Made by a program: the position numbers and the translations under genes. The notes below the pieces were generated by a model that was not told the DNA's origin, made no database searches, and was given only the letters and a program-made list of their open reading frames with translations. From NCBI GenBank assembly GCA_963978895.1, contig OZ022246.1, forward strand, positions 10,134,294 to 10,198,293: a DNA stretch of 64,000 nucleotides. Reading direction: 5' to 3'. The stretch comes from Erpobdella octoculata. Taxonomy: Eukaryota; Annelida; Clitellata; Hirudinida; Erpobdellidae. Positions 27,348-52,309 of this stretch are shown piece by piece (the first letter of the stretch is position 1; the number at the start of each line of letters is the position of its first letter).

Positions 27348-29185
27348 CTCGTGACGGTGTTTCTGTCCAAACTCCTCCGAAACGGCTGAACCGATTTTTA
27401 TGAAATTTTTTGTGTGCGTAGGTAAGTCTGAAGATAGGTACACAAAAAATGTCATAGTATATAAATGAGATTTTGTGTGTAAGTAACTTATTCATTGCTA
27501 CACCCAGGGGCGCCCACCCCTCCCTGGCTGCTGGAGGCAGACTCCCCTTCTCTTTTTTTATCTCCCTTCTTTTTCTTTATTCCGCTTTTCCCGGTCCCAA
27601 ATGTACGTTTAAACTAAAAGTAGATATTAAGCTGGCATACTTCAAAAATTACCTGCAAATTGACAATATTGCCACATTCAAATACCAGTAAAATTATAAG
27701 CTTTTTCAATCTTTATTTAAAAAATTACATCACTATGAATAAAATTAGGCATTGTCTAATAAAGAAGGTGCGCTCGAAGAGTGGGAGTAGCACAAGCAAC
27801 ACGGAAATAATGTCATCATTTCTTTCTTAACTGTACAAGCAAGTCTTTTTCTGATGATATTATCATGAGGGCTGACAAATAATCATCTGAAATTGATGAT
27901 TGAAGTCTATTTTTAAATGTTTTTATTTAGCTTCACTCGTCTCTCTGTTTGTTTGTCTATGGTGATCAAATTTTAGAAATAAAAATTCACCTACTTTTCG
28001 ACCGCGTAGAGTTCTAAAACTTTCAGAAAAGCTTTATTCTGGATGACAATACATGAATTGAATGTTTCCGACATGAATTAGGCCTTCTTTACAATTTTGA
28101 ATTTCAAGTTGACCGTTACAGGTAAAAGCAAATTCGACTAACATTCATCAACGTAGATCTTTGAAACTTTCAGAATACCTGTATTCTCGATAACAATATT
28201 TGATTAAAAATTTTAATCTGTTTACTCAAATAAAGAGACAAATAAAAGCAAATTTTAATTTATTTTTTATCTCTACTTGTTGATGATCTTCAGTTTACTT
28301 AAAGCCCTTTCAGCTAAGACATTAGAAACTTCAAGACAAGCAAATATGCTATACAGACTGTACAAATTTGGAAAACAATTGCAATGGTTTCATTAATGCA
28401 TATCGTTGCCACTGTCGTTCTTCGTTCAGCTTTGCGTCATTTTCTGCCATGATGACATCTTGTTGCCAATGTCAGACTCAACATCAGCATCTTTAATGTG
28501 GTCTTCTTCCTTATCAGATTGCCCTTAATCATCGCAACCTTTTTGTAGGAGATCATCAGTATTAGTAGTAGTGCTATTTTGAGACAGGAGACATAACGTT
28601 GTTTTGAAGCCTGACATTTCAGCTGCGACGGCATTGGCATCAGCTCCATAAAATTGGCAAATCATTTCAATGTCAGAACTGTTTATAGAATTATCACAAA
28701 AAGAGTCTGAGGTGTGAACAACGACAATTGCTGCATGAATGTAAGGTTCTGTTGCTTGAATCTGCTACACATCTGAAAACTTTTTTAACCGTAAAACAAA
28801 AGCTCAGGGGGGGGGGAGAATTTTTCCTCCCTAGCTTTGCGAGGAAATATTTGCCTCCTAGCCCCATCTCTGGGCGCCCCTGGCTACACCATTCATTCGA
28901 TCGTAATGCAATTTTCACACTACCTTGAAAGTCTATGGAAGAAGGTTTTTGTGAAACAAATTAAAATCGGTCACAAAATGAGTGGAGCGGGAGAGTGATC
29001 GGAAACGGGAACTAGAGAATGAGCGGGAACGGGAACGGGAAAACAAGCGGAATGGAAAAGCATTGAGAGCGAACGAGCCAGCGAGAAAGGGAAAGCGACC
29101 GGGAACGGGAGAGCAAGCGGGGAAGGAAACGGGAGCGAGAGAAAAACGATAGAAAAACCGCGGGCAACGCCGGGTACTCCGCTAG
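27346..29185 (+). mobile_element. Complete non-autonomous Helitron-like element carrying a hAT
   Basis: The left part starts after (TA)n with AGCTCGTGACGGTGTTTCTG. The right end has a GC-rich purine tandem array (about 28985-29140), then CGCGGGCAACGCCGGGTACT and CTAG (29182-29185) followed by T. The hairpin CCGGG arm and CTAG end are Helitron features. The precise 5' terminus cannot be placed because of the TA array. The hAT element at 27505-28882 is nested inside. No Rep/helicase frame is present. Confidence 0.75.
27505..28882 (-). mobile_element. hAT transposon, 1378 bp, with 8-bp target duplication
   Basis: Perfect 12-bp terminal inverted repeats, CAGGGGCGCCCA and TGGGCGCCCCTG, are flanked by GCTACACC on both sides (27497-27504 and 28883-28890). 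A broken transposase remnant lies on the minus strand: an FPNLYSLYSIFACLEVSNVL, AERALSKLKIIN stretch at about 28275-28375 is a hAT dimerisation motif with stops on its C-terminal side. The element is non-autonomous. Repeat family A sequence (27931-28082) lies inside it. Confidence 0.9.
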
Positions 29186-30500
29186 TTTGAAATATATTTT
29201 GCATCGAAATGGTTTAAAAAAGCCCGAAAGTTTTAAATATCTGCCAAATATCAGAACTATTTATGGTCAAGAGATGAGTTTAGTAAAGATAAAGCCTCGG
29301 GCTACAAACAGAGGAAAGTTGATAGCTAATAAAATATTGAAATTCATTTTTTTAACATCTAAAGGGGCTGGTTCTCCAGGCTTCCCTTGTATCCGCCGCT
29401 GTTCACCGCCAATCTTGCATGCTTTTTTACTTGCTTGCAAATTTTTGAATAAAAATTAACAAACTTCCGTCATCCAATCAAGCTGAAACTTGGAATATAG
29501 ATCCGCCTTTCATAACAATGCATTTTATTAAGACTTGAAACTTAAAAAAGTAAATTTCACTTTTTAATTCAATTTAAATTAAAGGGTATTGCAAAAACTT
29601 TTTTTTCGATTCTATTTTCTTAGAGGTAATTGTATTCGTGGTCTAGAAGTCTGTCCACTGACACCATGTTAACCATTGTTAAACTAAAAAAAGTTCATTT
29701 TCATGGCTCTGTTCAAAAGTCCACTTAATCCCTTTTTTCAAATTTTCAGTTTTCTATTTTTGCTCAAACTAAAAGTTATAACTGAGCCAGGATTAATAAT
29801 TTTGCGTTGTCATCACGGTCGTCATAAGTTATATGACAAAGACATTACTTGGTTTTGGTCGGCGCAAAGCGCCTGTCTTTTCCCACATTTTTCTTAATTT
29901 GCTTTCTTGTCCGTCTGTTTGTTTGTTCATAAGTATATTTCTATCGATTTTTGAAGCACTTCCTATCATTCAATTTAGCTAAAATGTTGCATACTTGCTT
30001 GCTTCTGAAGACAACACAAATATTATTATACTATTAAACTTAATTATACTTTATTTAATTAATTTCTTTTAATTTTAAATCTATATTTATATACGTCAGT
30101 TAGGGATTTGTTTGTCATGCACCTTTTATGAATTTCAAAAAAGTTATTTCTCTTCTCCAAAATTTCAGCTAATCTTATATTTTTAGATCTCGGTTTCATC
30201 TCGTATGAACGAGATATGTACGACACTGGTCAATGGAGGCATAAAAAGCATATCGCATGTCTCTTGCATCTTGCATATCTTGTACACCGAGATCTGAAAG
30301 TATAGGCTAATGTCTTTAAATATTCAAAAAAGCGGGTCTATCCTGCTTAAAAGTTAACGGATAGTCAGTTTGAGTAAAATTATATTCTTTTCAGTTCACA
30401 AAAACGTGATATTTAAAAAACATTTTTTAAATATTTTTTGAACACTTGGGTCACATAATGATAGTTATGGAATAATCAAATAACACTCAAACTGTCTCTC
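29186..30500. other. Repeat-rich intergenic stretch without genes
   Basis: 29400-29560 resembles 7140-7280. At about 30177-30305, inverted ends ATTTTTAGATCTCGG and CCGAGATCTGAAAGTAT enclose about 100 bases and suggest a small MITE. Nothing else is recognised. Confidence 0.45.
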
Positions 30501-30505
30501 TGGAT

Positions 30506-30850
30506 TTACCCAATAATCAACAGGTGAGCTTCTACACATGTATATACACATACACAGTCAGCACGCGCAATTAAAGATTTAAAACGTGAAAAAGTAATGG
30601 CTGACACCACTTCCTCGAAGAGCGAGTTCCAAATATTTACAACACGGTTAATGAAAAAGAACTTTGTAGCATTTACTTTGCACATATCTGATCTTAACTT
30701 AAAAGAATGACCACCTGTCATGTGGTAATGAGAAAACCTAATATGATTCAAGAGGTCCGATCTAGCAAATTCATCACGAAGAATATATGAATTGCCCCGC
30801 GGTTTCATGTCCTTTGTCTACTCTTAATATGTGTGGACTTTTTTTCGCTT
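30506..30850 (-). mobile_element. LINE 3'-end fragment
   Basis: The minus frame contains DLLNHIRFSHYHMTGGHSFK and FFFINRVVNIWNSLFEEVVS, then FSRFKSLIARAD, the C-terminal end of a CR1-type LINE protein. The fragment is close in sequence to the one at 52310-52800. Confidence 0.75.
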
Positions 30851-31514
30851 CCCTTTGCCCTATTTTTTTTTGTTAGTTGTAGTTGCTTTTGGTCAAATTA
30901 GAAACCATTTAAGCCCTTTGACCATCTTAATAAAAAAATAATAATAATGCTTATTTTTACATGATGAGGATGGGCTTGATTAAGTATTTTAGATGCACGT
31001 GTTGATATGATGTCTTTTGTTGCAAAATTATGAGCTCACATGGCAATCTTGAAGCTAAGAAAATGCCCGGGAGCCTACATAGTACTAAAACATTCTTAAC
31101 ATTTTTTCTCAAATAAAGTTTATAATTGTTGTAGGTGAGAAAAACATGTTTTAAATAATTCAGCCTCAGGAAATGAATCGAAATTAAAAATTCTAGGAAA
31201 CGTTAATAACAAATAATAAAAACAAACACAAGTTATATGCCACGCCATTGATTAAATATTTTAAATGCTGAAAACCACACTATGAATCCAGGCCTTATGA
31301 ACGTTGACCTTGTTGATCCACATTACTAGCGTTCCAGACTGAGCGAGTGAGTGAGGCTGAGAGATTATTTAAGTATATGAGGCTTTTTCGCAAAACTTTT
31401 TAATTTATAGTATATAGCTCTCTGAGAAACAACGTACTTCTCTCTGCCATTTTAAAATAAATCATCTGATAAAACCAACTCATCGTGAATGTTCCGTGCG
31501 TGGTGTAAATTGGT

Positions 31515-31624
31515 GTCCAGTCCACTACTGTCCACTACTGTCCACTACTGTCCACTACAGTCCACTACAGTCCACTACTGTCCACTACTGTCCACTACTG
31601 TCCACTACTGTCCACTACTGTCCA
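31515..31624. repeat. 10-bp minisatellite (TCCACTACTG)n, 11 copies
   Basis: Perfect head-to-tail units, two of them with CAG instead of CTG. Confidence 0.95.
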
Positions 31625-33792
31625 CAAACAGGCGTGTCATTGAGCTTCGCATTATTTAAAAACTTTGATCATTTTCAGCCTTAACTTTGACGAAACTCAA
31701 TGAAACCAATGTATTGTCAATACAACGTTGCTCTCTATTTGACTGATTAAGTAAATAAATTCGATCAAAACATTTCAGTTCTACTCCCTATAACAACTTT
31801 TCTTTAAGGATTTACTGTCTGTTAATAAAATATTTTAAACGAATCGGCTATTTAGTCAGTGACGGGACTATGGTGTGAGTGACTCCCCCAAAAAATATTA
31901 GTGGATTCCTTTATTATTAATAATTGACAACTTATATATTTACTAATAGGTTACATACATGACTAATGTATGGCTGTCGCTAGTAACACATTTTTCTCTA
32001 ACAACAATCGATTGAACCGAAAACCAAAATTGTATAAAACTTTAACAAACAAATTGGGAAAACTACCTATGACTCCGTTCATCAGGTATTTTTGGAAAAA
32101 AAGTGTCTAAGGTTTGGAAAAAAACCATTAGAAAAGTACCTGCTACTATATATACCCTTCCTCGCGGTCATCATCTATTTTTGGAGGAAAAGTGTAGCAT
32201 TAGGAGTATAGATTTTTAGAGTGTTATGGCCTCTGAAACATTTTCTCCTCTCAAAGCTTTTGCTAAAATGATGTTTTTAGTAGCAGATAATTATAGTTTT
32301 TATGATTTTAAGAATTTTTTTTATTAAAACTTGTTAAATTGTTTCCCTATGATGACCGGGAAAGTGGGTTAATATCTAGAACCGTTGCTAAAAAATTTGA
32401 AGAACTTATTTTCAAAATGTTTTACCTATTTCTTCGAAAATATTTGACTTGTCCGAATTTCCAGCCCGTTTTACTGAAATTGTAAAGCTTTTTTACCCGA
32501 TTCTGGGGAGGCTAATACTACCTGCAACCAGCTCGTACGCCAATAATCTTCATTACATATTAATTAAGTCTCCTGAATTTTTGGGGCACCTTAAAGCCAG
32601 GGGGGGTCGGGGTATAGTACTGGTATTAGTTACCTCTTACAGCCAAATGCTCTGTTGATAATTTTAACATATTTTTACCACCTGTATTCATGTTCCAATG
32701 ACACTGCGGAGGATATAAAACTACGAACCCTGATGGACTGCTGTGAACTGATACGAAGTAGAACGAGGCAGAACACTTAAATGAGTTTACAAGTAGCCAC
32801 ATCAAAACTAAAATAAAATCGAATTGAGATGAGATGAACGATGAAACGAAAGACTGACAGAGATGTACAGCGACTCTTAATGCTAATAATTTACAGAGAA
32901 AAAAAATGGTTGAACAGAACCGAATCTAGCGACTGAAAAGCTCAAACACACAGATGAAAATATGTATTTTAAAATGCAAGAATTAATTTAATATGCTTAA
33001 AAACTATAAACAAATACCAGATTGCCTCGGCACATTTGAAGTAGCTGGATGCTCTATTAATATGCGTTAAAGGTTCTGGTACCAGCACTCAACTTGTATT
33101 CAAAAGGCCACAAATAAAAGCCGGTCTAACAAAGAGAAAATGTAAAAATAATATGCAATTCAAAACTAGTTGATCAAATCGATAAATTAATAAAAAATTC
33201 ATATAACAAAACTAAAAGATCATTTCGCTACCACAAATTTGTGAGAATAGAGAAAATTAGTTAAAAACATTGCATGATTTTTTGTTCATTAAATTCAAGC
33301 CCAACATAGACTTCAAGTAAATTCGGAGCAACCTCATTAATTAATTACATTGGTTTTATGACGCATGCGCACGTAGTAATGGAACGGTTAAACTGAAAAC
33401 GCAGACAACCTGCTGGACTGAAAATGTGAAATCAACAGAACTCCTTTAAAAAAAATCCTCAACCACGAATAATGTTCAGCATTTGAAAAGAAATTGGAAA
33501 AAAATGAACACAGAATATCAACACTGATAGTAGGATAATTAATTAAATTGATTGAGGTTGGAAAATAAAATCCTCATTCATCTTACTTCAGCATATCCTT
33601 GAAGTTTTTTTTTATTTCTAAACACATTCACATCTTCGGGATTTAATAAAAAAAATGGACTAAAGCAAGAGATGCAAGAAAGACATCTATCTTCACTTCT
33701 AGAAAAATGACAGTAAGATAGATTTCTAGCAGGATCCCATTTTTCCACATAGTTGATGAGAATTAATCGTTTTAAGGAAACATAGAGGAATC
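31625..33792. other. Downstream region of the exchanger gene, no gene recognised
   Basis: 31858-31960 (CAGTGACGGGACTATGGTGT) resembles 5896-5975 (CAGTGCCGGGGGTATGGTGT), so a further dispersed family is present. An AATAAA for the exchanger gene lies on the minus strand at 33611-33616. No exon was recognised. Confidence 0.45.
33611..33616 (-). terminator. Poly(A) signal of the Na+/Ca2+ exchanger gene
   Basis: AATAAA on the minus strand, 177 bases beyond the stop codon. Confidence 0.45.
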
Positions 33793-46701
<12,909 letters not shown>

Positions 46702-47465
46702 TTTCAGTGTTTCTTAATATCTTTCGAGATTTCAAAAGTCAATTACATTTGTTCCTAAAAATGTTTAAGAAGCTAAAAACACACAGTTTTATCTCAGAAA
46801 TTAAAATATTATGCTATGTTAATGTTAATGTTAATGTTTACAAACAATTCAAAGCGAAGCAACGTCACTCGTCGTTGAATAGAATTCTCTAATAAATGCT
46901 TCGTCGCAAATGCTTTCAAGAGCTTTTATAGCTTTGACAATTAAATTAGATCGAATTCCTGACGTTGAGCAAGCCACCACCTTCACCGACTAACTGAAAA
47001 ACAGCGGGCATCTAATTTTAAATCAAACAATTTTTTTTTAAAAGAACATTAACAAAGTTACAAGCAAAATAAAAGCAAAACCAACCTTTTTACGTGCAAA
47101 AGCAACATCCTCGTGGTAAAAAAAATTGAAATAAAAAATTGCGTTCAGCAGCAACAAAACTCGAAGAAAACGAGCTCGACGAGCAGCAATCGGTTAAGCG
47201 GATCGATAGACAAGTGTGGTGGCGGAGAGTTGCACCTCGTTCGTTGTTTGTAGCGAATGAAAGGAGTTTCTGTGCATCAACTATCTCGTTACGTGCGTAT
47301 ATGGTCTCTTGCTGTCTTTCTCGTTATATGCGTATATGGTCTCCCCCTTGATCTCTCGTTATATGCGTATATGGTCCCCCCTGGATCTCGTTATATGCGT
47401 ATATGGTCCCCCCTTGGATCTCTCGTTATGTGCGGACGTGGCCTCCCCCCGTTTCAACACTATGC
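46702..47465. repeat. Exchanger 5' flank with a GC-richer 30-35-bp minisatellite
   Basis: 47130-47465 is clearly GC-richer than its surroundings. From about 47280, five to six units of the form TCTCGTTATATGCGTATATGGTCCC, split here as TCTCGTTATATGCG and TATATGGTCCC, repeat with small changes. It lies about 0.6 kb before the exchanger start codon and could belong to a promoter or a non-coding first exon. Confidence 0.7.
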
Positions 47466-47595
47466 CGCTGTTACACGCTGAATAAGAGACCGTCTCGTGG
47501 GTCGTTGATGGTCTGCCCTCGTCTCACTCCAGTCTGTCGCAAGGATAATTTGTTACTAGATGTTGTAAGAAAGAGATGTCGTCAAGTTGTTTGAT

Positions 47596-48060
47596 GATGA
47601 TGATGATGAGGATGTGGGGGGGGAACTCGATTGGATAAAATTCGTCATAGTTTAATGCCTGAATAAGACAGGTTTAGTCATTTTTTGCGGGGTGACGATG
47701 GAGCGGCCACAGTGCTTATCTTTTGAGTTTAAAAAAATCCTTTTAAATCATTTCAAAATAAAAAGATTAAAAATAGCACTTGAAATCTTTTTATTGTTTT
47801 CTTCCCTCGGTTTCGTAAATTCGATAATAAATAAATTGAACAATCGTGCATTTCAGATACGATGACGGCCATCCAATTATCTCTTTGGTGGTAAACTTAA
47901 AAAACTTTATTACGTGAAAAGTTCCTAATTTAGCCGAGAACCAACGTTCATCGTCGTCGTCGTCGTCATCATTGTCGTCATCATCATCATCGTCGTCGTC
48001 CTCCTCGTCATCGTCGTCATCATCATCATCATTCCCATTATTATAATAATAATAATAATA

Positions 48061-48137
<77 letters not shown>

Positions 48138-48183
48138 CATCATCATCATCATCATCATCACCACCACCACCACCACCACCACC

Positions 48184-48256
<73 letters not shown>

Positions 48257-48290
48257 CCAGTATTATTATTATCATCATCATCATTATCAT
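47596..48290. repeat. Compound trinucleotide arrays (CGT, CAT, ATT, CAC)
   Basis: A long interrupted series mainly at 47947-48290, with ATT runs in the middle and CAC then CAT runs to the right. TTCAACACTATGCCGCTGTT and ACACGC occur on both sides, near 47452 and 48302, so the array separates two copies of a short direct repeat. Confidence 0.9.
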
Positions 48291-48794
48291 ACTGACGTGT
48301 AATTCAACACTATGCCGCTGTTACACGCCTTACGCATATGTTGTCTTTAATGTTTTCTTGTTCGGATATTTGCGACATTTTGCAATCATAACAAGAGAAT
48401 TTAACTCACACTTGCTGCGGAAAAACGTCAAAACAAAATTAATTTTTTGAGAATTAAAAAGCAACAAGTTAGAGTTTGAATTAAGAAATTGACGTCATTA
48501 CATAAGAACTTCTTCATCACACGAATTGCAGCCATTTACAAGATTTTTTCCTTCAATATGTTTTGTTAATCTACCACTTGCTGGAGTTGAGCGGGATGTT
48601 AAAAATTGATTTGTTTTCTCGCGGTAACAGAAGGTATTCTTCGGGAATGGGTTAAAAAACAATTGATGGAAATGTAACGGGAACGGGAAAACAGCAACTC
48701 CAGTAGTATTTAAGATCAAGCGAGACTTTCATCCAATATCAGTCCAGCAGTGGAAAGGAAATCTATAGTGGCATCCATTAGTTGGACCGGATGG
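48291..48794. other. Intergenic stretch, nothing recognised
   Basis: No exon or repeat seen; GTAACGGGAACGGGAAAACA near 48675 is a short trace of the Helitron-associated array. Confidence 0.4.
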
Positions 48795-48940
48795 GTTAGA
48801 AATGTCCATAGACCGGCTTAACGAAGTACAAAGAGCGGCTAAATGGAGCGCAAAAGTCTATTGAGCGGCTAAATAAAAGACAAAAGTCTGTAGAGCGCCA
48901 AAATAAAGTGCAAATGTCCATAAAGCGGATAAACAGTCTT
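48795..48940. repeat. Degenerate minisatellite, unit about 32 bases
   Basis: About five units of the pattern GAGCGGCTAAATAAAG, then CAAAAGTCTATA, with many small differences. Confidence 0.75.
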
Positions 48941-50693
48941 GTTGGTGTTTTGCATTCTTGCCAGGCTGAAATAAATTAACGCATAGACAAATATTTTTCC
49001 CGTAAATTGTTTTGGTTTTTTAGCGAGCCAAGAAAAAACCAGTTTTTTTTTAAATTATAATATAGCTGGTGATGATATTATTTTTATTTGAGGAATACAA
49101 AACAAACACCTTGCTTCTGCATTGGAATTATTCATTCAAATAAACTGCGTATATCTTCTGTTTGTTTTCGTTATTTGCCGTTTGTAATACTTCTTTTGTT
49201 TATTTCATGTTGATTTGCACGTAAACAATTATTATTTTTATGTTTTTTTAGATCGAAAGCGAAACAACTATTTATTTCTTTTTCTACAACTTACATGGAA
49301 ATATAATTGAAGCAATTTTTCTACAACTTACATGGAAATATAATTGAAGCAATTTCCAAACCTTCTCATATCGCTCTTTCCTTAATCAGCCAGTCAGTCA
49401 TCCAAGAAATACTTTGGTGGCTATTTAAAAATATATATTTTTAGGATTATTTTCATTAAATATATAAACTAGAGGGCTGTTTGTTGTGTGGGATCTACTG
49501 GATGATCATTATCATTACATATATATCCTTTTAAGAAGTTTCATACCTAACGATGGTTTATCATTTGAGACTGAAAAGCATATCGAAAACTAATATAATA
49601 AAAATATTTTGAGCCGAAAATATTTCCCCAAGTAATGTTACGGATATTTTCCGAGCAATGGAGGGCATACAAGAATACGTATTTGTTCAAGAAAAAAGAA
49701 AATACTATAAACAATTTTTTTTTAAGATTTATGGTGGACAATAGCGGTGGATATCTAGAATAGGTTATCACGGTCGGTATCTGTTTTCAAAATTGTATCA
49801 TCTAGAAATAGATACTAGTTTTAAATTATATTTTGACGTGGATGTATTTAGTTAAACCATTATAAACTAATTGGTGTTATATTAACATTGGAGTTGTTTG
49901 AGCGAGAAGAATTAATATCGAAATTTCAGTTTTTTTATAATGTTATTAAACCTTTCATCAATGAAAAATGACGTTTTTAAATTTTGAACATTATTTATGA
50001 CATTTATTTTAAAATTATCGTTAAAAAAACAAAACATTATTTAGTATAACTTCAACACCGGTAAATACATTTTCATGATTGTGTGCAGGTATCTGTTAAA
50101 AGCAAGCTCTAACAATAGCAACAACAAGTTGCAAGAACAAAAACATAAAAATAATAAAAAACTTTCAAGGGTTTTATTCTTTTTATAAGCATAAATTTGG
50201 AAAATGTATTACGCTATATATAGGGAGGTATTTATGTATATATATCGTATATAAGTGTAATGACATTTGTTATTATATGACTGACATCTGGCGATGAAAA
50301 CATTTTATCCACCTATAAAACATTTGGTCTGTTTATCGTCGCTGAAGCACAGCACAAAATGACATGCCATGATACTTTTTAAGTAAAAATTTAATTGCAA
50401 TGTAACGACGTTTAAAATAACGATGTTTAACAAAAAATCTAAAAACACTGACATTTAATTAAAAACACTGACCACAGAAAGCTGTTGTTCTGGTTTTCAT
50501 TAACTGCGTTTTATGTAGAAATATCAAGAAGTTAGAGTACCACTCAATACACATCAAACAACCAATCATAATAAAGTCAACAAATTTTCGTTCATTTTAT
50601 GTCGCTAGAGTGTTTTTGTTTTATCGAAAAGCAATCTAGGCTAAGTGGTGACAAGAATAAGAACGGATCAAATTTGAACAACCTTGAACCTTT
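48941..50693. other. AT-rich intergenic stretch, no gene recognised
   Basis: 49275-49350 contains two near copies of TTTCTACAACTTACATGGAA. Nothing else is distinguishable. Confidence 0.45.
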
Positions 50694-51148
50694 TCAACCT
50701 CCCCAGGGATTAAAGGGCGGCTCAGGAGTACATGGGTCATCCCAATTTCTCCACGGATGCCATCTCGGTGCAAATGTTACCCCGTCTTTGCATTTCTTCT
50801 TTTCAATTTCTTTCGTTTTCTTCTCTCTTTCATGCAAGTTGTTAAATTTGAATCCTTCGAATTCTTCGCGACGCTCTTCTCCGATTTTCTCAAACTCTGA
50901 CAAGTCCCAGTCTCTTGAGATCCTTTGTTATTTCATTGAATTTTAAACAATTTTCTTTAAGTAAATTAAAACAGTTTTTAATTATAAAAACAATTGTGTT
51001 TTATTAACATTGATCTGAGATCCCGGGCAAGATTTTCTGCTGAAATCCATTGCAATCGTTTAGGATGACGTATTTTGCTATGAATTTCCAAAATAAGAGA
51101 AACGACAACCAGGTAATAAATGGTTGCAACAACCTTCAGTCTCCCCAT
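50694..51148 (-). CDS. Putative secreted or membrane-anchored 122-residue protein, family unknown
   Basis: Exons 51009-51148 and 50694-50922 join in phase across an 86-bp intron (donor GTTAAT, acceptor AACAAAG) to give 369 nt. Residues 1-24 (MGRLKVVATIYYLVVVSLIL then EIHS) look like a signal peptide or signal anchor. A basic KIRHPKR follows. The middle is very charged and probably helical (EEFEGFKFNNLHEREKKTK, EIEKKK). The end is rich in Trp and Pro, with two Cys (CKDGVTFAPRWHPWRNWDDP, CTPEPPFNPWGG). A TATA box lies 44 bases before the ATG. Codon use is gene-like and unlike the flanks. I do not recognise the family. KKK before the first Cys and the final Gly-Gly would allow processing and amidation, but a small membrane protein is equally possible. 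If the intron is not real, the second exon remains a convincing 3' coding exon. Confidence 0.5.
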
Positions 51149-51191
51149 GACAAAAAGATGAAGTGACGCCTTCACAGCTTACAAGCTTCGT

Positions 51192-51199
51192 CTTTTATA
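51192..51199 (-). promoter_or_regulatory. TATA box of the small secreted-protein gene
   Basis: TATAAAAG on the minus strand, within GAAAAGTATAAAAGACGAAG. The expected start of transcription, near 51168, leaves a leader of about 20 bases before the ATG at 51148. Confidence 0.6.
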
Positions 51200-51384
51200 C
51201 TTTTCCTCGTATCTCTTTAAAAATAAACGTTTTGTTTACAGTCGTAACAGACATCTTAAATTTACTTTCATTATACATAATTATCGATTGTTGCTCATAC
51301 ATATTTACTTACTTACCAAGAAACGAACTTGTATGTACAAAATATACTTGACATCTGCCAACGTTTAAGAGACGATTTGTTAAG

Positions 51385-51408
51385 TAACCCCCCTGTATAC
51401 GGGGGTTA
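51385..51408. promoter_or_regulatory. GC-rich inverted repeat upstream of the small gene
   Basis: TAACCCCC and GGGGGTTA flank CTGTATAC, about 190 bases before the TATA box. It stands out strongly in AT-rich sequence. It may be a protein-binding dyad or a hairpin. Confidence 0.35.
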
Positions 51409-52300
51409 GGGTTATATATGCATCCATGAATAATTAAATTGACAAAAAAAGTTTCGAACTGACCTCTCACAAATTCATATACGGTTTTCTTTTATCAGCT
51501 GTGTAATTCTGTCACGTTCAAACTTCATAAAATTTTCAAAATGAGAACAACTTTGTTTTTAATGTTTAAAAAACGACAGATAAATGTCAACAAAATATAG
51601 AGCAACTCTGCAATGTACACACTATTGTTGGCCTTTGTTTACTGTATGGAATTCGAAATCCCAGAATTTAATTTAATAAAAATTTTAATAAATATATTTT
51701 TAATGCGACGCCTAATTATATAAGACTAATAAACATTCTAATGTAAAAATTAATTTTTCGATTTTTTATAGACACAGGGACGATTTAGCCTGAAAAACCA
51801 AAGCACCTAAATAAATATTTACTTGAAAAAATGTTGGTGGCCATTCATCGAAGCAATAATCGAATTTCATATTTTACTTTAATAAATTTTAATTTGAAAT
51901 TTTGCCCAAAATCATTTTTGCATCTCCATTCCTCATTAATTCAGTAGCGGATTTATGAACTTAACTATGATGTCCCCCCTTTCAGCGCTTCCATATTCTA
52001 ATTGAATCTGGGACTCGTTGGGCTCAAAGAAAGTTCATTAAATTTTGTTTTTCAAGTGTTTACTTCATATTGGCTAATTTTTTTTAAGTTTAAAAAATTT
52101 TAATTAATTTTATTTTATATTTAATTTATATTTTAGTCAATCAATTTGAAAATTTATTAGAAAGCATTGTCATTGACGATAATCCAACGCACCAAATTTT
52201 AACTCGATTTTATGACGGGAAGTAGGCTCTTGTAAGCATCAAAGGGTCCTATCGCACGGTTCAAGCAAGCAAACACGGTTAAGGTAATATAAAGCATTTA
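51409..52300. other. AT-rich stretch, nothing recognised
   Basis: No exon, RNA gene or ordered repeat is visible. Confidence 0.45.
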
Positions 52301-52309
52301 TTTATTTAT

